Assembly (NCBI GenBank): GCA_002421865.1
Contig: DISE01000048.1
Span: 17,009 to 42,187 of the forward strand
DNA length: 25,179 nucleotides
Reading direction: 5' to 3'
Origin: Castellaniella sp. UBA6218
GTDB lineage: Bacteria; Pseudomonadota; Gammaproteobacteria; Burkholderiales; Burkholderiaceae_B
Below the pieces are notes generated by a model that saw only the letters and a program-made list of their open reading frames with translations, made no database searches and was not told where the DNA came from. A program made the translations under genes and the position numbers. The first letter of the stretch is position 1, and every line of letters begins with the position of its first letter. Shown one piece after another: positions 7,311 to 14,545 of this stretch.

Positions 7311-8393
7311 TCAGCCGGCGCGGGCGACGTGGCCGGCGATCGCGCGGCCCATGTCGGCGGTGCGCGCCGTGCCTCCCATGTCGGGTGTGCGCGGGCCTTC
7401 GGACAGGACGGTCTCGATGGCCCGCAGGATGGCGTCGGCGGCCCGCCGCCAGGCGGGATCGCCCTGGCCCAGGTGCTCCACCATCAGGGCGGCCGACCAG
7501 ATCTGCCCGACCGGGTTGGCGATGCCCCGGCCCGCGATGTCCGGCGCGGAGCCGTGCACGGGTTCGAACAGGGACGGGTGGCGGCGGTCGGGGTTCAGGT
7601 TGGCCGAAGGCGCGATGCCGATCGTGCCGGTGCAGGCGGGGCCCAGGTCGGACAGGATGTCGCCGAACAGGTTCGAGGCCACGATCACGTCGAAGCGGTC
7701 GGGGTGCTGCACCAGATGGGCGCAGAGGATGTCGATGTGGAACTTGTCCCAGGTGACTTCGGGATATTCCAGGCCGATGGCGGCGACGCGCTCGTCCCAG
7801 AACGGCATGGTGATGGAGAGGCCATTGGATTTCGTCGCCGCCGTCAGGTGGCGGTTCGGCCGGCGGGCGGCCAGTTCGAACGCGTAGCGCAGGACACGGT
7901 CGGTGCCTGAGCGGGTGAACACCGATTCCTGGATGGCCATTTCCCGGTCGGTGCCGGCGAACAGGCGGCCGCCCGCGTTGGAGTATTCGCCCTCGGTGTT
8001 TTCCCGCACCACGAGGAAGTCGATGTCGCCGGGCTGCCGGCCGGCCAGCGGGCAGGGCACGCCGGGCATCAGACGCGCCGGCCGCAGATTGACGTACTGG
8101 TCGAACTCGCGGCGGATGGTGATGATGGATTCCCAGATGGCGATGTGGTCCGGTACCCGGTCGGGGGCGCCCACGGCGCCGAACAGGATGGCGTCGTGGC
8201 CGCCGATCCGGTCTTTCCAGTCCGCCGGCATCATGCGGCCTTCGCGCAGATAGTGGTCGCAACCCCAGTCGAAGGACTCGCAGGCCAGCCCCAGACCGAA
8301 CCGGGCGTCGGCGGCTTCCAGTACCCGCAGGCCTTCCGGCATGACTTCCGTGCCGATGCCGTCGCCTGGGATCACTGCGATTCTTCGTGTCAT
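7311..8393 (-). CDS. Tartrate / D-malate dehydrogenase (isocitrate-isopropylmalate dehydrogenase family)
   Basis: Decarboxylating NAD-dependent dehydrogenase acting on a 2-hydroxy dicarboxylate such as tartrate or D-malate. 360 residues. Visible are IPGDGIG (8-14), the arginines of ITIRREFDQYVNLRP (91-105), VVRENTEGEYSNAGGR (128-143), Lys188 in ATKSNG, and metal-binding Asp221, Asp245 and Asp249 in HIDILCA and NLFGDILSDL. GSAPDIAGRGIANP follows later. The EGEYSNAGGR and HIDILCA wording fits tartrate dehydrogenase/DmlA enzymes better than LeuB or Icd. The start at 8393 has AGGA upstream and gives MTRRIAVIPGDG; the longer frame adds 34 unlikely residues. It is the first gene of the dehydrogenase operon and is divergent from the second TRAP set, which may import its substrate. 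Confidence 0.88.
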   Translation of the reverse strand: MTRRIAVIPGDGIGTEVMPEGLRVLEAADARFGLGLACESFDWGCDHYLREGRMMPADWKDRIGGHDAILFGAVGAPDRVPDHIAIWESIITIRREFDQYVNLRPARLMPGVPCPLAGRQPGDIDFLVVRENTEGEYSNAGGRLFAGTDREMAIQESVFTRSGTDRVLRYAFELAARRPNRHLTAATKSNGLSITMPFWDERVAAIGLEYPEVTWDKFHIDILCAHLVQHPDRFDVIVASNLFGDILSDLGPACTGTIGIAPSANLNPDRRHPSLFEPVHGSAPDIAGRGIANPVGQIWSAALMVEHLGQGDPAWRRAADAILRAIETVLSEGPRTPDMGGTARTADMGRAIAGHVARAG

Positions 8394-8688
8394 GCGGGCT
8401 TCCTGGTGGAGGTGGACGGGCCCGGACCGAGTCGCCGGACCCGTTGGAAACTCTAGCGGGTTTTTGCGCCGCGCGGTATCGGGGAAATCGAACACGATGC
8501 CGGCGTCGCCCCGCCGCTCGCGCGCCCCCCTGTGATAACCCGAATCCAGGCGCGGTTTCCATTGCGACCCTGCCGGACTTCATGTTAGAACACCAGGGCC
8601 TTGACGCTTTGCGCGCGGCGCGGTTCAGACGGATCGCGCCTGGGGCGCGGGCCAGACAATACACCTATCAGATTCGGGAGACGACATC
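8394..8688. promoter_or_regulatory. Divergent intergenic region between dehydrogenase and TRAP operons
   Basis: This 295-bp region must carry the promoters of both divergent operons. On the plus strand TTGACG (8601-8606) is followed after 17 bp by TTCAGA (8624-8629), a possible but weak promoter. A short palindrome TGTTAGAACA is at 8583-8592, just upstream, and might be a regulator site. GGGAGA (8674-8679) is the ribosome binding site of the TRAP binding protein. I see no coding sequence here. Confidence 0.3.
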
Positions 8689-9747
8689 ATGTTCCAAGGA
8701 AAAATGCCCCCCACGCTGCGCCTTCGGCTTGCTGCCCCCCTGAAGGGGGCGCTTTTTACCTTGGGGCGGCCCGGCGGTAAAAAATTCGCAGGATGGCTGG
8801 CGGCTGCGGCCCTGGTCGGCATGACGGCGTCGGCGCCCGCGCTGGCGCAGACCACGCTGAAGATGGCGTATGCGCTGTCCGAGAACTCGCACTATGGCGC
8901 GGGCGCCGCCGCCTTCGTCAAGACCCTGGAAGCCAGCACGTCGGACTTCAAGATCCAGCAGTTCCCGAACAGCGCGCTGGGCGGCGAGCGCGAGGTCATC
9001 GAGGGCCTCCAGCTGGGCACGATCGACCTGGCCATCGTGTCGACGGGCGCCACGCTGAATTTCGTGCCTCAGACCGGGGTGTTCGACATTCCCTTCCTGT
9101 TCCGCGACCTGGCCCACGCGCGCAAGGTCCTGGACGGCAAGATCGGCCAGGACATGCTGGCCGAATTCCCCAAGCGCGGCCTGGTGGCTCTGGCCTGGGG
9201 CGAGCAGGGTTTCCGCCACCTGACCAACAATGTCCGGCCCGTGAAGGAACCCGCCGACATCAAGGGCCTGAAGATCCGCACGACGGAAAATCCGATCCAC
9301 ATCGCCGCCTTCAAGGAACTGGGCGTGCTGGCCACCCCCATGGCCTGGCCCGAGGTTGCGACGGCCCTGCAGCAGGGCACCATCGACGGCCAGGAAAATC
9401 CGCTGTCGGTGATCGTGTCCGTGAAAATGTGGCAGCTGCAGAAATACCTGTCGCTGACGGCGCACGTCTACGGTCCGGCGCTGATCCTGATGGCGCCCTC
9501 CGTGTATGACGGCCTGGACGACGCCGGCAAGGCGAAATTCAAGGAAGCCGCCGTGGCCGGCGCCAAGGCCATGCGCGCCTACGTCGATCGGGTTGAAAAG
9601 GACGGCATCGAAACCCTGAAGGCCAACGGCATGCAGGTCAACACGGTGGACCATGCCGCCTTCGTCAAGGCGGTCCAGCCGATCTACCCGCAGTATTACA
9701 AGCAGTTCGGCCAGGCGCTGGTGGAGTCCATTCGTGATACGCAATAA
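8689..9747 (+). CDS. TRAP transporter substrate-binding protein, DctP family, with repeat-extended signal peptide
   Basis: Periplasmic binding protein of the second TRAP system, 352 residues. Its mature part shows LKMAYALSENSHYG, GLQLGTIDLAIVSTG, FDIPFLFRDL, ALAWGEQGFRHLTNN, GLKIRTTENP with Arg197 at the expected carboxylate-binding position, and GTIDGQENPL, all typical of DctP. The signal peptide is odd: a normal KKFAGWLAAAALVG core and ALA cleavage site (after residue 53) are preceded by 30 residues instead of a few. Codons 6-30 coincide with a GC-rich repeat; without them the N-terminus would be MFQGKKKFAGW, a conventional signal peptide. The ATG at 8689 has GGGAGA upstream. A TTG at codon 25 is an alternative start. 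First gene of the DctP-DctQ-DctM operon. Confidence 0.92.
   Translation: MFQGKMPPTLRLRLAAPLKGALFTLGRPGGKKFAGWLAAAALVGMTASAPALAQTTLKMAYALSENSHYGAGAAAFVKTLEASTSDFKIQQFPNSALGGEREVIEGLQLGTIDLAIVSTGATLNFVPQTGVFDIPFLFRDLAHARKVLDGKIGQDMLAEFPKRGLVALAWGEQGFRHLTNNVRPVKEPADIKGLKIRTTENPIHIAAFKELGVLATPMAWPEVATALQQGTIDGQENPLSVIVSVKMWQLQKYLSLTAHVYGPALILMAPSVYDGLDDAGKAKFKEAAVAGAKAMRAYVDRVEKDGIETLKANGMQVNTVDHAAFVKAVQPIYPQYYKQFGQALVESIRDTQ
8704..8778 (+). repeat. Dispersed GC-rich hairpin repeat, copy 1, in frame within DctP
   Basis: This 75-bp segment (25 codons) runs from a C-rich end through a GCCCCCCTGAAGGGGGC hairpin to TTGGGGCGGCCCGGCG (8761-8776). The same end recurs in inverted orientation at 9759-9774. 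It is bounded by A-runs (AAAAA before, AAAAAA after), which could hide a target duplication. Because its length is a multiple of three and it has no stop, the gene stays open. Confidence 0.7.
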
Positions 9748-9756
9748 GCCGGTGGG

Positions 9757-9820
9757 CGCGCCGGGCCGCCCCAACCGCCAATTCCCCCTCGGGGGGACGG
9801 CGCGCAGCGCCAAGGGGGCG
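9757..9820 (-). repeat. Dispersed GC-rich hairpin repeat, copy 2, inverted
   Basis: Lies between the DctP stop and the DctQ start. CGCCGGGCCGCCCCAA (9759-9774) is the exact reverse complement of the 8761-8776 end of copy 1. It is followed by a CCCCCTCGGGGG hairpin and a diverged CAGCGCCAAGGGGG end. Same family as copy 1, opposite orientation, about 1 kb away. Confidence 0.7.
9811..9817 (+). promoter_or_regulatory. Ribosome binding site of DctQ supplied by repeat copy 2
   Basis: The purine run AAGGGGG ends 5 bases before the ATG at 9823 and belongs to the end of the inverted repeat. No other Shine-Dalgarno candidate is seen, so translation of this DctQ may depend on the repeat. Confidence 0.45.
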
Positions 9821-9822
9821 TC

Positions 9823-10311
9823 ATGAGCGCGCTCGGCCTGATCGACCGGGGCCTGTTCAGGCTGGTGTCCTGGGTCGCCCAGGGTCTGCTGTGGTCCGCC
9901 GTGGCTGCGGGCTTCTACCAGGTCCTGGCGCGCTTCGTGCTGGAATCACCCTCGGCCTGGTCCGAGGCCTGGACGCGAGCCGCGATCATCTGGGCGGTGA
10001 TGCTGGGGGTGGCCCTGGCCTTCCGCCAGGGCGCCATGCTGGGCGTAGACCTGCTGCACAATCTGCTCGCTCCGCATCGGGCGCGCGTGCTGGAACATCT
10101 CGTCCTGCTGATCGTCGTGGGCTTCCTGGGGTTCCTGGTCTGGATCGGGGCCGACATGACCTGGCGCGTGCGGTTCCAGACCACGCCCAGCCTGGGTGTT
10201 TCCATTTCGTGGATCTACCTGTCCATCCCCGTGGGGGCCACGCTGGCCCTGTTCGCCGCGCTGGCCTATTGGGCCGAAGGCCCGCGGCGCGTCCACATCG
10301 AAACCGTCTGA
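9823..10311 (+). CDS. TRAP transporter small permease subunit, DctQ family
   Basis: Small membrane subunit of the second TRAP system, 162 residues with four predicted membrane helices. The DctQ pattern is seen: a first helix followed by YQVLARFVLESPSAWSEAW, a second helix IIWAVMLGVALAFRQGAMLGVDLL, and a C-terminal IYLSIPVGATLALFAALAYW. It lies 75 bp after DctP, the gap being filled by repeat copy 2, and 15 bp before DctM. It should pair with DctM in the inner membrane to receive substrate from DctP. Confidence 0.9.
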   Translation: MSALGLIDRGLFRLVSWVAQGLLWSAVAAGFYQVLARFVLESPSAWSEAWTRAAIIWAVMLGVALAFRQGAMLGVDLLHNLLAPHRARVLEHLVLLIVVGFLGFLVWIGADMTWRVRFQTTPSLGVSISWIYLSIPVGATLALFAALAYWAEGPRRVHIETV

Positions 10312-10326
10312 CCTGGGAACCGCATC

Positions 10327-11604
10327 ATGTCGCAGTTGATGGTTGTTTCCATGTTGCTGTTCTTCGGCCTGACCGTGCCTGTGGCGGTGTCGATCGGACT
10401 GGCCACCATGGCCGGGGTCGGCTTCGACGGCCACATGACCTGGCTGGTGATCGCGCAGCAGCTCTATGCCGCTCTGGACAAATACCCGCTGGTCGCCGTG
10501 CCTTTCTTCATCCTGGCCGGCAACCTGATGGAGGAAGGCGGCATTTCCGAACGCATGGTGGAATTCGCCAAGAGCGTGGTGGGCGGCGTTCAGGGGGGGC
10601 TCGCCTGCAGTTGCGTGCTGACCTGCATGATCTTCGCGGCGGTGGCCGGTTCCAGCGTCGCCACGACCTTCGCGGTAGGGGCCATCCTGATCCCCGCCAT
10701 GGTCAAGCATGGCTATCCGGCGCCCTTCGCGGCTTCTCTGCAGGCTTCGGCGGCCGAACTGGGCGTCATCATTCCGCCTTCCATCCCGATGATCCTGTAC
10801 GCCGTTTCCACCGACACTTCGGTGGGCGAGGTCTTCATCGCCGGCATCGGGCCGGGCCTGCTGATCGTCATCGCGCTGATGGCCTACGTCTGGCTGTACG
10901 CGCGCCGCAACGGCCTGGGCAAGCACGACGGCGACGGCCGCCTGCCGGTCTGGACCGCCTTCAGGAAGGCCTGGTGGGCGCTGCTGATGCCGGTCATCAT
11001 CCTGGGCGGGATCTACGGCGGCATCTTCACGCCGACCGAGGCCTCGGCCGTGGCGGTGGTATACGCCCTGTTCGTGGGCATCTTCATCTACCGCCGGCTG
11101 ACGTTCGCCACGTTGGGCCGCACGTTCCACCGCTCCGTGGTGTCCACGGCGATCATCATGTTCATCATCGCCAACGCGGGCGTATTCGGCTTCCTGCTGA
11201 ACCGCGCCGGTGTGCCGATGATGCTGGGCGAATGGCTCAGCCACCTTTTCGGCAGCGAGATCACGTTCCTGCTGGGGGTGAACGTCGCCCTGTTCTTCAT
11301 CGGCATGTTCATCGAGACGTCCGCGTCCATCGTGGTGCTGGCGCCCCTGCTGCTGCCCGTGGCGACGCAGTTCGGCGTCGATCCGGCGCATTTCGGGGTG
11401 ATCATGGTGGTGAACCTGGCCCTGGGCATGGTGACGCCACCCTTCGGCGTGAACCTGTTCGCCGCCTGCACGGTCGCCAAGGTGCCCATCGAGCGCCTGA
11501 TCCGGCCGCTGCTGCCATTCGTCGGCGTGGTGGTGGTCTGCCTGCTGGTGATCACCTACTGGCCGGACCTGTCGCTGTATTTCCGCGATCTCGTGTACCG
11601 CTGA
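10327..11604 (+). CDS. TRAP transporter large permease subunit, DctM family
   Basis: Large membrane subunit of the second TRAP system, 425 residues, rich in membrane helices. Family motifs are GLTVPVAVSIGLA, KYPLVAVPFFILAGNLM, the segment AVAGSSVATTFAVGAILIP, ELGVIIPPSIPMILYAV, GGIFTPTEASAVAVVYALF and GMVTPPFGVNLFAAC. It closes the plus-strand operon; 29 bp later comes the bidirectional hairpin at 11634-11659, whose plus-strand T-run is short. Gene order here is P-Q-M, unlike the Q-M-P order of the other two TRAP sets, so the three sets are not simple local duplications. The divergent dehydrogenases suggest a hydroxy-dicarboxylate substrate such as tartrate, by context only. Confidence 0.93.
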   Translation: MSQLMVVSMLLFFGLTVPVAVSIGLATMAGVGFDGHMTWLVIAQQLYAALDKYPLVAVPFFILAGNLMEEGGISERMVEFAKSVVGGVQGGLACSCVLTCMIFAAVAGSSVATTFAVGAILIPAMVKHGYPAPFAASLQASAAELGVIIPPSIPMILYAVSTDTSVGEVFIAGIGPGLLIVIALMAYVWLYARRNGLGKHDGDGRLPVWTAFRKAWWALLMPVIILGGIYGGIFTPTEASAVAVVYALFVGIFIYRRLTFATLGRTFHRSVVSTAIIMFIIANAGVFGFLLNRAGVPMMLGEWLSHLFGSEITFLLGVNVALFFIGMFIETSASIVVLAPLLLPVATQFGVDPAHFGVIMVVNLALGMVTPPFGVNLFAACTVAKVPIERLIRPLLPFVGVVVVCLLVITYWPDLSLYFRDLVYR

Positions 11605-11628
11605 TGCGCCGATAGCCAGCGTCCGGGC

Positions 11629-11659
11629 GAAAAAAATCCCCGGCCTTGGCCGGGGATTT
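11629..11659 (-). terminator. Intrinsic terminator between convergent TRAP operons
   Basis: AAATCCCCGGCC (11634-11645) pairs perfectly with GGCCGGGGATTT (11648-11659). On the minus strand the stem runs directly into a T-run (11636-11630), so it is a strong terminator for the gluconokinase-TRAP operon. On the plus strand only ATTTC follows, so termination of the opposite operon is probably weaker. Confidence 0.88.
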
Positions 11660-11695
11660 CGCTGTGTGCCAGAGGCTGCGCGGCGTGGGGACCGA

Positions 11696-12709
11696 TCAGC
11701 TTTTCTTGCGGATGTCCGTCAGCTGGGTCTGGACCGCGTTCCACAGGTCCGGGCCCACCGACTTCTCGATCTGCGCGTTGACAGGCGCGATGGTCTCGCG
11801 CATCTTCTGCACGGCCTCGGGGCTGACGGTGTTGACCTGCATGCCGTCGGCCTTCAGCTGCGCCAGGGCCTTGTCGGCTTCCGCGCGGGTGTCCTTGCGC
11901 TCGAAGTCGCGGCTGACGGCGGCGGCCTTGAGCAGTACGTCGCGCTCGTCGGCGCTCAGACCATCCCACCACTTCTTGCTGGCGGTGACGATCCAGGGAC
12001 TGTAGACGTGGTTGGTGATGCTCAGGTATTTCTGGACCTCGTAGAACTTGCTGGAGAGGATGGTGTTATAGGGATTTTCCTGGCCGTCCACCGTTTTCGT
12101 TTCCAGCGCGGTGAACAGTTCCGAGAACGGCAGCGGCACGGCGTTGGCGCCCAGGCGCTGGAAGGTTTCCAGGAACACGTTGTTCTGCATGACCCGCAGC
12201 TTCAGGCCGTCGAGGTCTTCGGGGCCCTTGACCGGCTTCTGGCTGTTGGTCAGGTTGCGGAACCCGTTCTCCCAGTAGACCAGTCCCACCAGACCCTTGT
12301 CCTCCAGCTTGTGCATGATGGCCTGGCCGGTCTTGCCGTCCAGCACCTGGTCGGCCTCTGCGCCGGAATTGAACAGGAATGGCGTGTCCCACAGCGCCAT
12401 TTCGGGGGTGATGCCGACCAGGGTCGCGGTGGAACCCACCATCATTTCCTGGGCGCCACCGATCAGCGCCTGCTGCATCTGGACGTCGGACCCCAGGGCG
12501 GCGGCGCCGACGGCGCGGATCTTCATCTTGCCACCCGACAGTTTGGCGACTTCGTCGGCGAAGACTTGGACGGCCCGGCCCTGGTTGGAGTCCTGGTTCA
12601 AGCCGTAGCCGAACCGGATCAGGCGGGCCTGGATGTCGGCGGCCTGGACCGGGAGGGCCATTGCGCCGGCCGCCAGGGTGGCGGCCAGGACCAGAGCTTT
12701 CAGTTTCAT
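11696..12709 (-). CDS. TRAP transporter substrate-binding protein, DctP family (putative gluconate uptake)
   Basis: Periplasmic binding protein of the third TRAP system, 337 residues. A signal peptide (KLKALVLAATLAAGAMALPVQA, residues 2-23) is followed by IRFGYGLNQDSNQG, the GSDVQMQQALIGG segment, LWDTPFLF, LVYWENGFRNLTN, GLKLRVMQNN with Arg172 at the expected carboxylate site, and TVDGQENPYNT. The start at 12709 has AAGGAG six bases upstream; the frame open beyond it is the antisense-like shadow of the permease gene. It is the last gene before the terminator at 11629-11659. Because the operon starts with gluconokinase and is divergent from a LacI-type regulator, gluconate or a related sugar acid is the likely ligand; this is inference from context. 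Confidence 0.93.
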   Translation of the reverse strand: MKLKALVLAATLAAGAMALPVQAADIQARLIRFGYGLNQDSNQGRAVQVFADEVAKLSGGKMKIRAVGAAALGSDVQMQQALIGGAQEMMVGSTATLVGITPEMALWDTPFLFNSGAEADQVLDGKTGQAIMHKLEDKGLVGLVYWENGFRNLTNSQKPVKGPEDLDGLKLRVMQNNVFLETFQRLGANAVPLPFSELFTALETKTVDGQENPYNTILSSKFYEVQKYLSITNHVYSPWIVTASKKWWDGLSADERDVLLKAAAVSRDFERKDTRAEADKALAQLKADGMQVNTVSPEAVQKMRETIAPVNAQIEKSVGPDLWNAVQTQLTDIRKKS

Positions 12710-12759
12710 GGGATTCTCCTTGGTGGAAGTGTCCGCCGGGCAGGCGGCGTTGTGTTGTC

Positions 12760-14040
12760 TCAGCCCAGCCAGCGGACCGGGGCGATGACGATTTGGGGGA
12801 AAGCCACCAGCAGGGCCAGCAGCAGCGTGTAGACCAGCAGGAAGGGCGTGACGCCCTTGACGACGGATTCCATTTTCACGCCGCCCACGCCGGCGGCGAC
12901 GTTGAGCACTGTGCCTACCGGCGGCGTGATCAGGCCCAGGCAGCCGGTGAACACGAACATGAAGCCGAAATAGATCGGATCGATGTGCGCTTTCAGCGCC
13001 AGGGGCAGGCAAACGGGGGCGAAGATCAGGATGATGGGGGTCAGGTCCATGGACGTGCCCACCAGCAGCAGGAAGATCACCATGCAGGCCATGAACAGCT
13101 TGGGATGCGCCAGGATGGGCTGGAACAGTTCGGCCAGCTGGTTGGGCAGATCGGCCAGGGTGATCATGTAGGCGGCCACGGTCGCGGCGCCGCACAGGAA
13201 CATGACCACCGCCGTGGTGATGCTCGAGGCCACCAGCACTTCGTAGGCGGCTTTCCAGGAAAGCGCCCGATAGATGAAGCGCGACACCAGGAAGGCGTAG
13301 ACGGCCGCCACCACGGCGGCTTCGGTGGGGGTGAAGACGCCGAAGCGGATGCCGCCCAGGATGATGACGGGCATGAAGATGGCCCAGACGCTGTCGGCCA
13401 CGGCGCGGCGGCGTTCGGCCGGCGTGGCGCGCGGGGCCGTGGGCAACTGGCGGCGGCGCGCGACCACGCGCCAGGCGATCAGCAGCGCGCCGCCCATCAG
13501 GACGCCGGGAACCACACCGCTGATGAACAGCTTGCTGATCGAGGTGTTGGTGGTCACGCCGTAGATGATGAAGGGCAGCGACGGCGGGATGATGGGGCCG
13601 ATGATGCCGCCTGCGGCCAGCAGGCCGGTGCTGTAGTTCATGGGATAGCTCTGCTGGCGCATCATGGGCAGCAGGATGGTGGCCAGCGCGGCGGTGTCGG
13701 CGATGGCCGAACCGCTCATCGAGGCGAGCAGCACCGAGGCGAACACGGCGACGTAGCCCAGGCCGCCCGGGATGTGGCCGACGAAAGCGCGCGCCATGTC
13801 GATGATCCGCTGGCTCAGTCCGCCCACGTTCATCAGTTCGCCCGCCAGGATGAAGAAAGGCACGGCCAGCAGGGGGAAGCTGTCGAAGCCGGCCTGCAGG
13901 TTCTGCGCCAGCAACTGGGTGTTGAAGAAATCCAGGTGCCACATCAGGGCCACGCCCGAGACCAGCAGGGAGACGGCGATGGGGATGCCGATCGCCATGG
14001 AGGCGAACAGGACGGCGAGGAAGATCAGGGTGGTGTCCAT
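12760..14040 (-). CDS. TRAP transporter large permease subunit, DctM family (putative gluconate uptake)
   Basis: Large membrane subunit of the third TRAP system, 426 residues. Motifs include AIGIPIAVSLLVSG near the N-terminus, SFPLLAVPFFILAGELMN, the ASMSGSAIADTAALATILLP segment, GGIIGPIIPPSLPFIIYGV, RFGVFTPTEAAVVAAVYAF and GLITPPVGTVLNVAAG, covering the usual DctM layout of about twelve helices. AGGA lies nine bases before the ATG at 14040. It is 10 bp after DctQ and 50 bp before DctP. The full frame has no break, and its length is normal. Confidence 0.94.
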   Translation of the reverse strand: MDTTLIFLAVLFASMAIGIPIAVSLLVSGVALMWHLDFFNTQLLAQNLQAGFDSFPLLAVPFFILAGELMNVGGLSQRIIDMARAFVGHIPGGLGYVAVFASVLLASMSGSAIADTAALATILLPMMRQQSYPMNYSTGLLAAGGIIGPIIPPSLPFIIYGVTTNTSISKLFISGVVPGVLMGGALLIAWRVVARRRQLPTAPRATPAERRRAVADSVWAIFMPVIILGGIRFGVFTPTEAAVVAAVYAFLVSRFIYRALSWKAAYEVLVASSITTAVVMFLCGAATVAAYMITLADLPNQLAELFQPILAHPKLFMACMVIFLLLVGTSMDLTPIILIFAPVCLPLALKAHIDPIYFGFMFVFTGCLGLITPPVGTVLNVAAGVGGVKMESVVKGVTPFLLVYTLLLALLVAFPQIVIAPVRWLG

Positions 14041-14050
14041 GCGGGAATTC

Positions 14051-14545
14051 CTAGGTTCGATCGCGGCGGCGGTCCAGGACGGCCTGCTTGAACAGCAGGA
14101 TTTCCATGGCGGCGGACATGAACAGGGTGGCGGCGGCGGCGATCGCCAGCGGATAGCCGATGACGGGGCTGTAGCTGTGCAGGCCGGCGATCACCTGGTC
14201 CCAGGCGCCCTTGACGACCATGCCCAGGACGATCGCGCTGATCAGGGTGGCCAGCGCGCCCATCGCGGCGCGTGTGCGCGGCCCGACGCGGTCTACCAGC
14301 AGGTCGAAGCTCAGATGCCGTTTTTCGTGGGCGGTGACGACCGTGCCCATGCAGACCAGCCAGATGAACAGCAGGCGGGACAGTTCCTCGTAGATCACCA
14401 GGCCCGTGCCGAAGGCGTAGCGCAGCACGACATTGCTGAACACGGCGATCACCATGAGGGCGAGCGTGATCGCCATGAAAGCCTCGGCGGCTTTGCGGAT
14501 CAGCGGCTTGCGCGGCGCGCCGGCGGGGGTGTCAGGGATGTGCAT
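14051..14545 (-). CDS. TRAP transporter small permease subunit, DctQ family (putative gluconate uptake)
   Basis: Small membrane subunit of the third TRAP system, 164 residues, four membrane helices. It shows the first helix ending in VVLRYAFGTGLVIYEELSR, then LLFIWLVCMGTVVTAHEKRH and a loop LSFDLLVDRVGP, all typical of DctQ. The ATG at 14545 is preceded by AAGGA and overlaps the end of gluconokinase by 14 bp, so the two genes are translationally linked. That overlap is the best evidence that this transporter and the kinase serve the same substrate. Confidence 0.92.
   Translation of the reverse strand: MHIPDTPAGAPRKPLIRKAAEAFMAITLALMVIAVFSNVVLRYAFGTGLVIYEELSRLLFIWLVCMGTVVTAHEKRHLSFDLLVDRVGPRTRAAMGALATLISAIVLGMVVKGAWDQVIAGLHSYSPVIGYPLAIAAAATLFMSAAMEILLFKQAVLDRRRDRT

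Noticed and set aside
8439..8465. Terminator-like ACCCG...CGGGTTTTT on the plus strand
   Set aside because: Only a 5-bp stem with a 13-base loop, and no plus-strand gene ends upstream of it.
5566..8664. Open frame of about 1030 codons on the minus strand across three dehydrogenases
   Set aside because: Arg/Pro/His-rich translation in another frame of the same strand; the real genes with catalytic motifs occupy the same DNA.
8699..8784. Target site duplication of A-runs around repeat copy 1
   Set aside because: AAAAA and AAAAAA flank the repeat, but such short homopolymers cannot be told from chance or from lysine codons.
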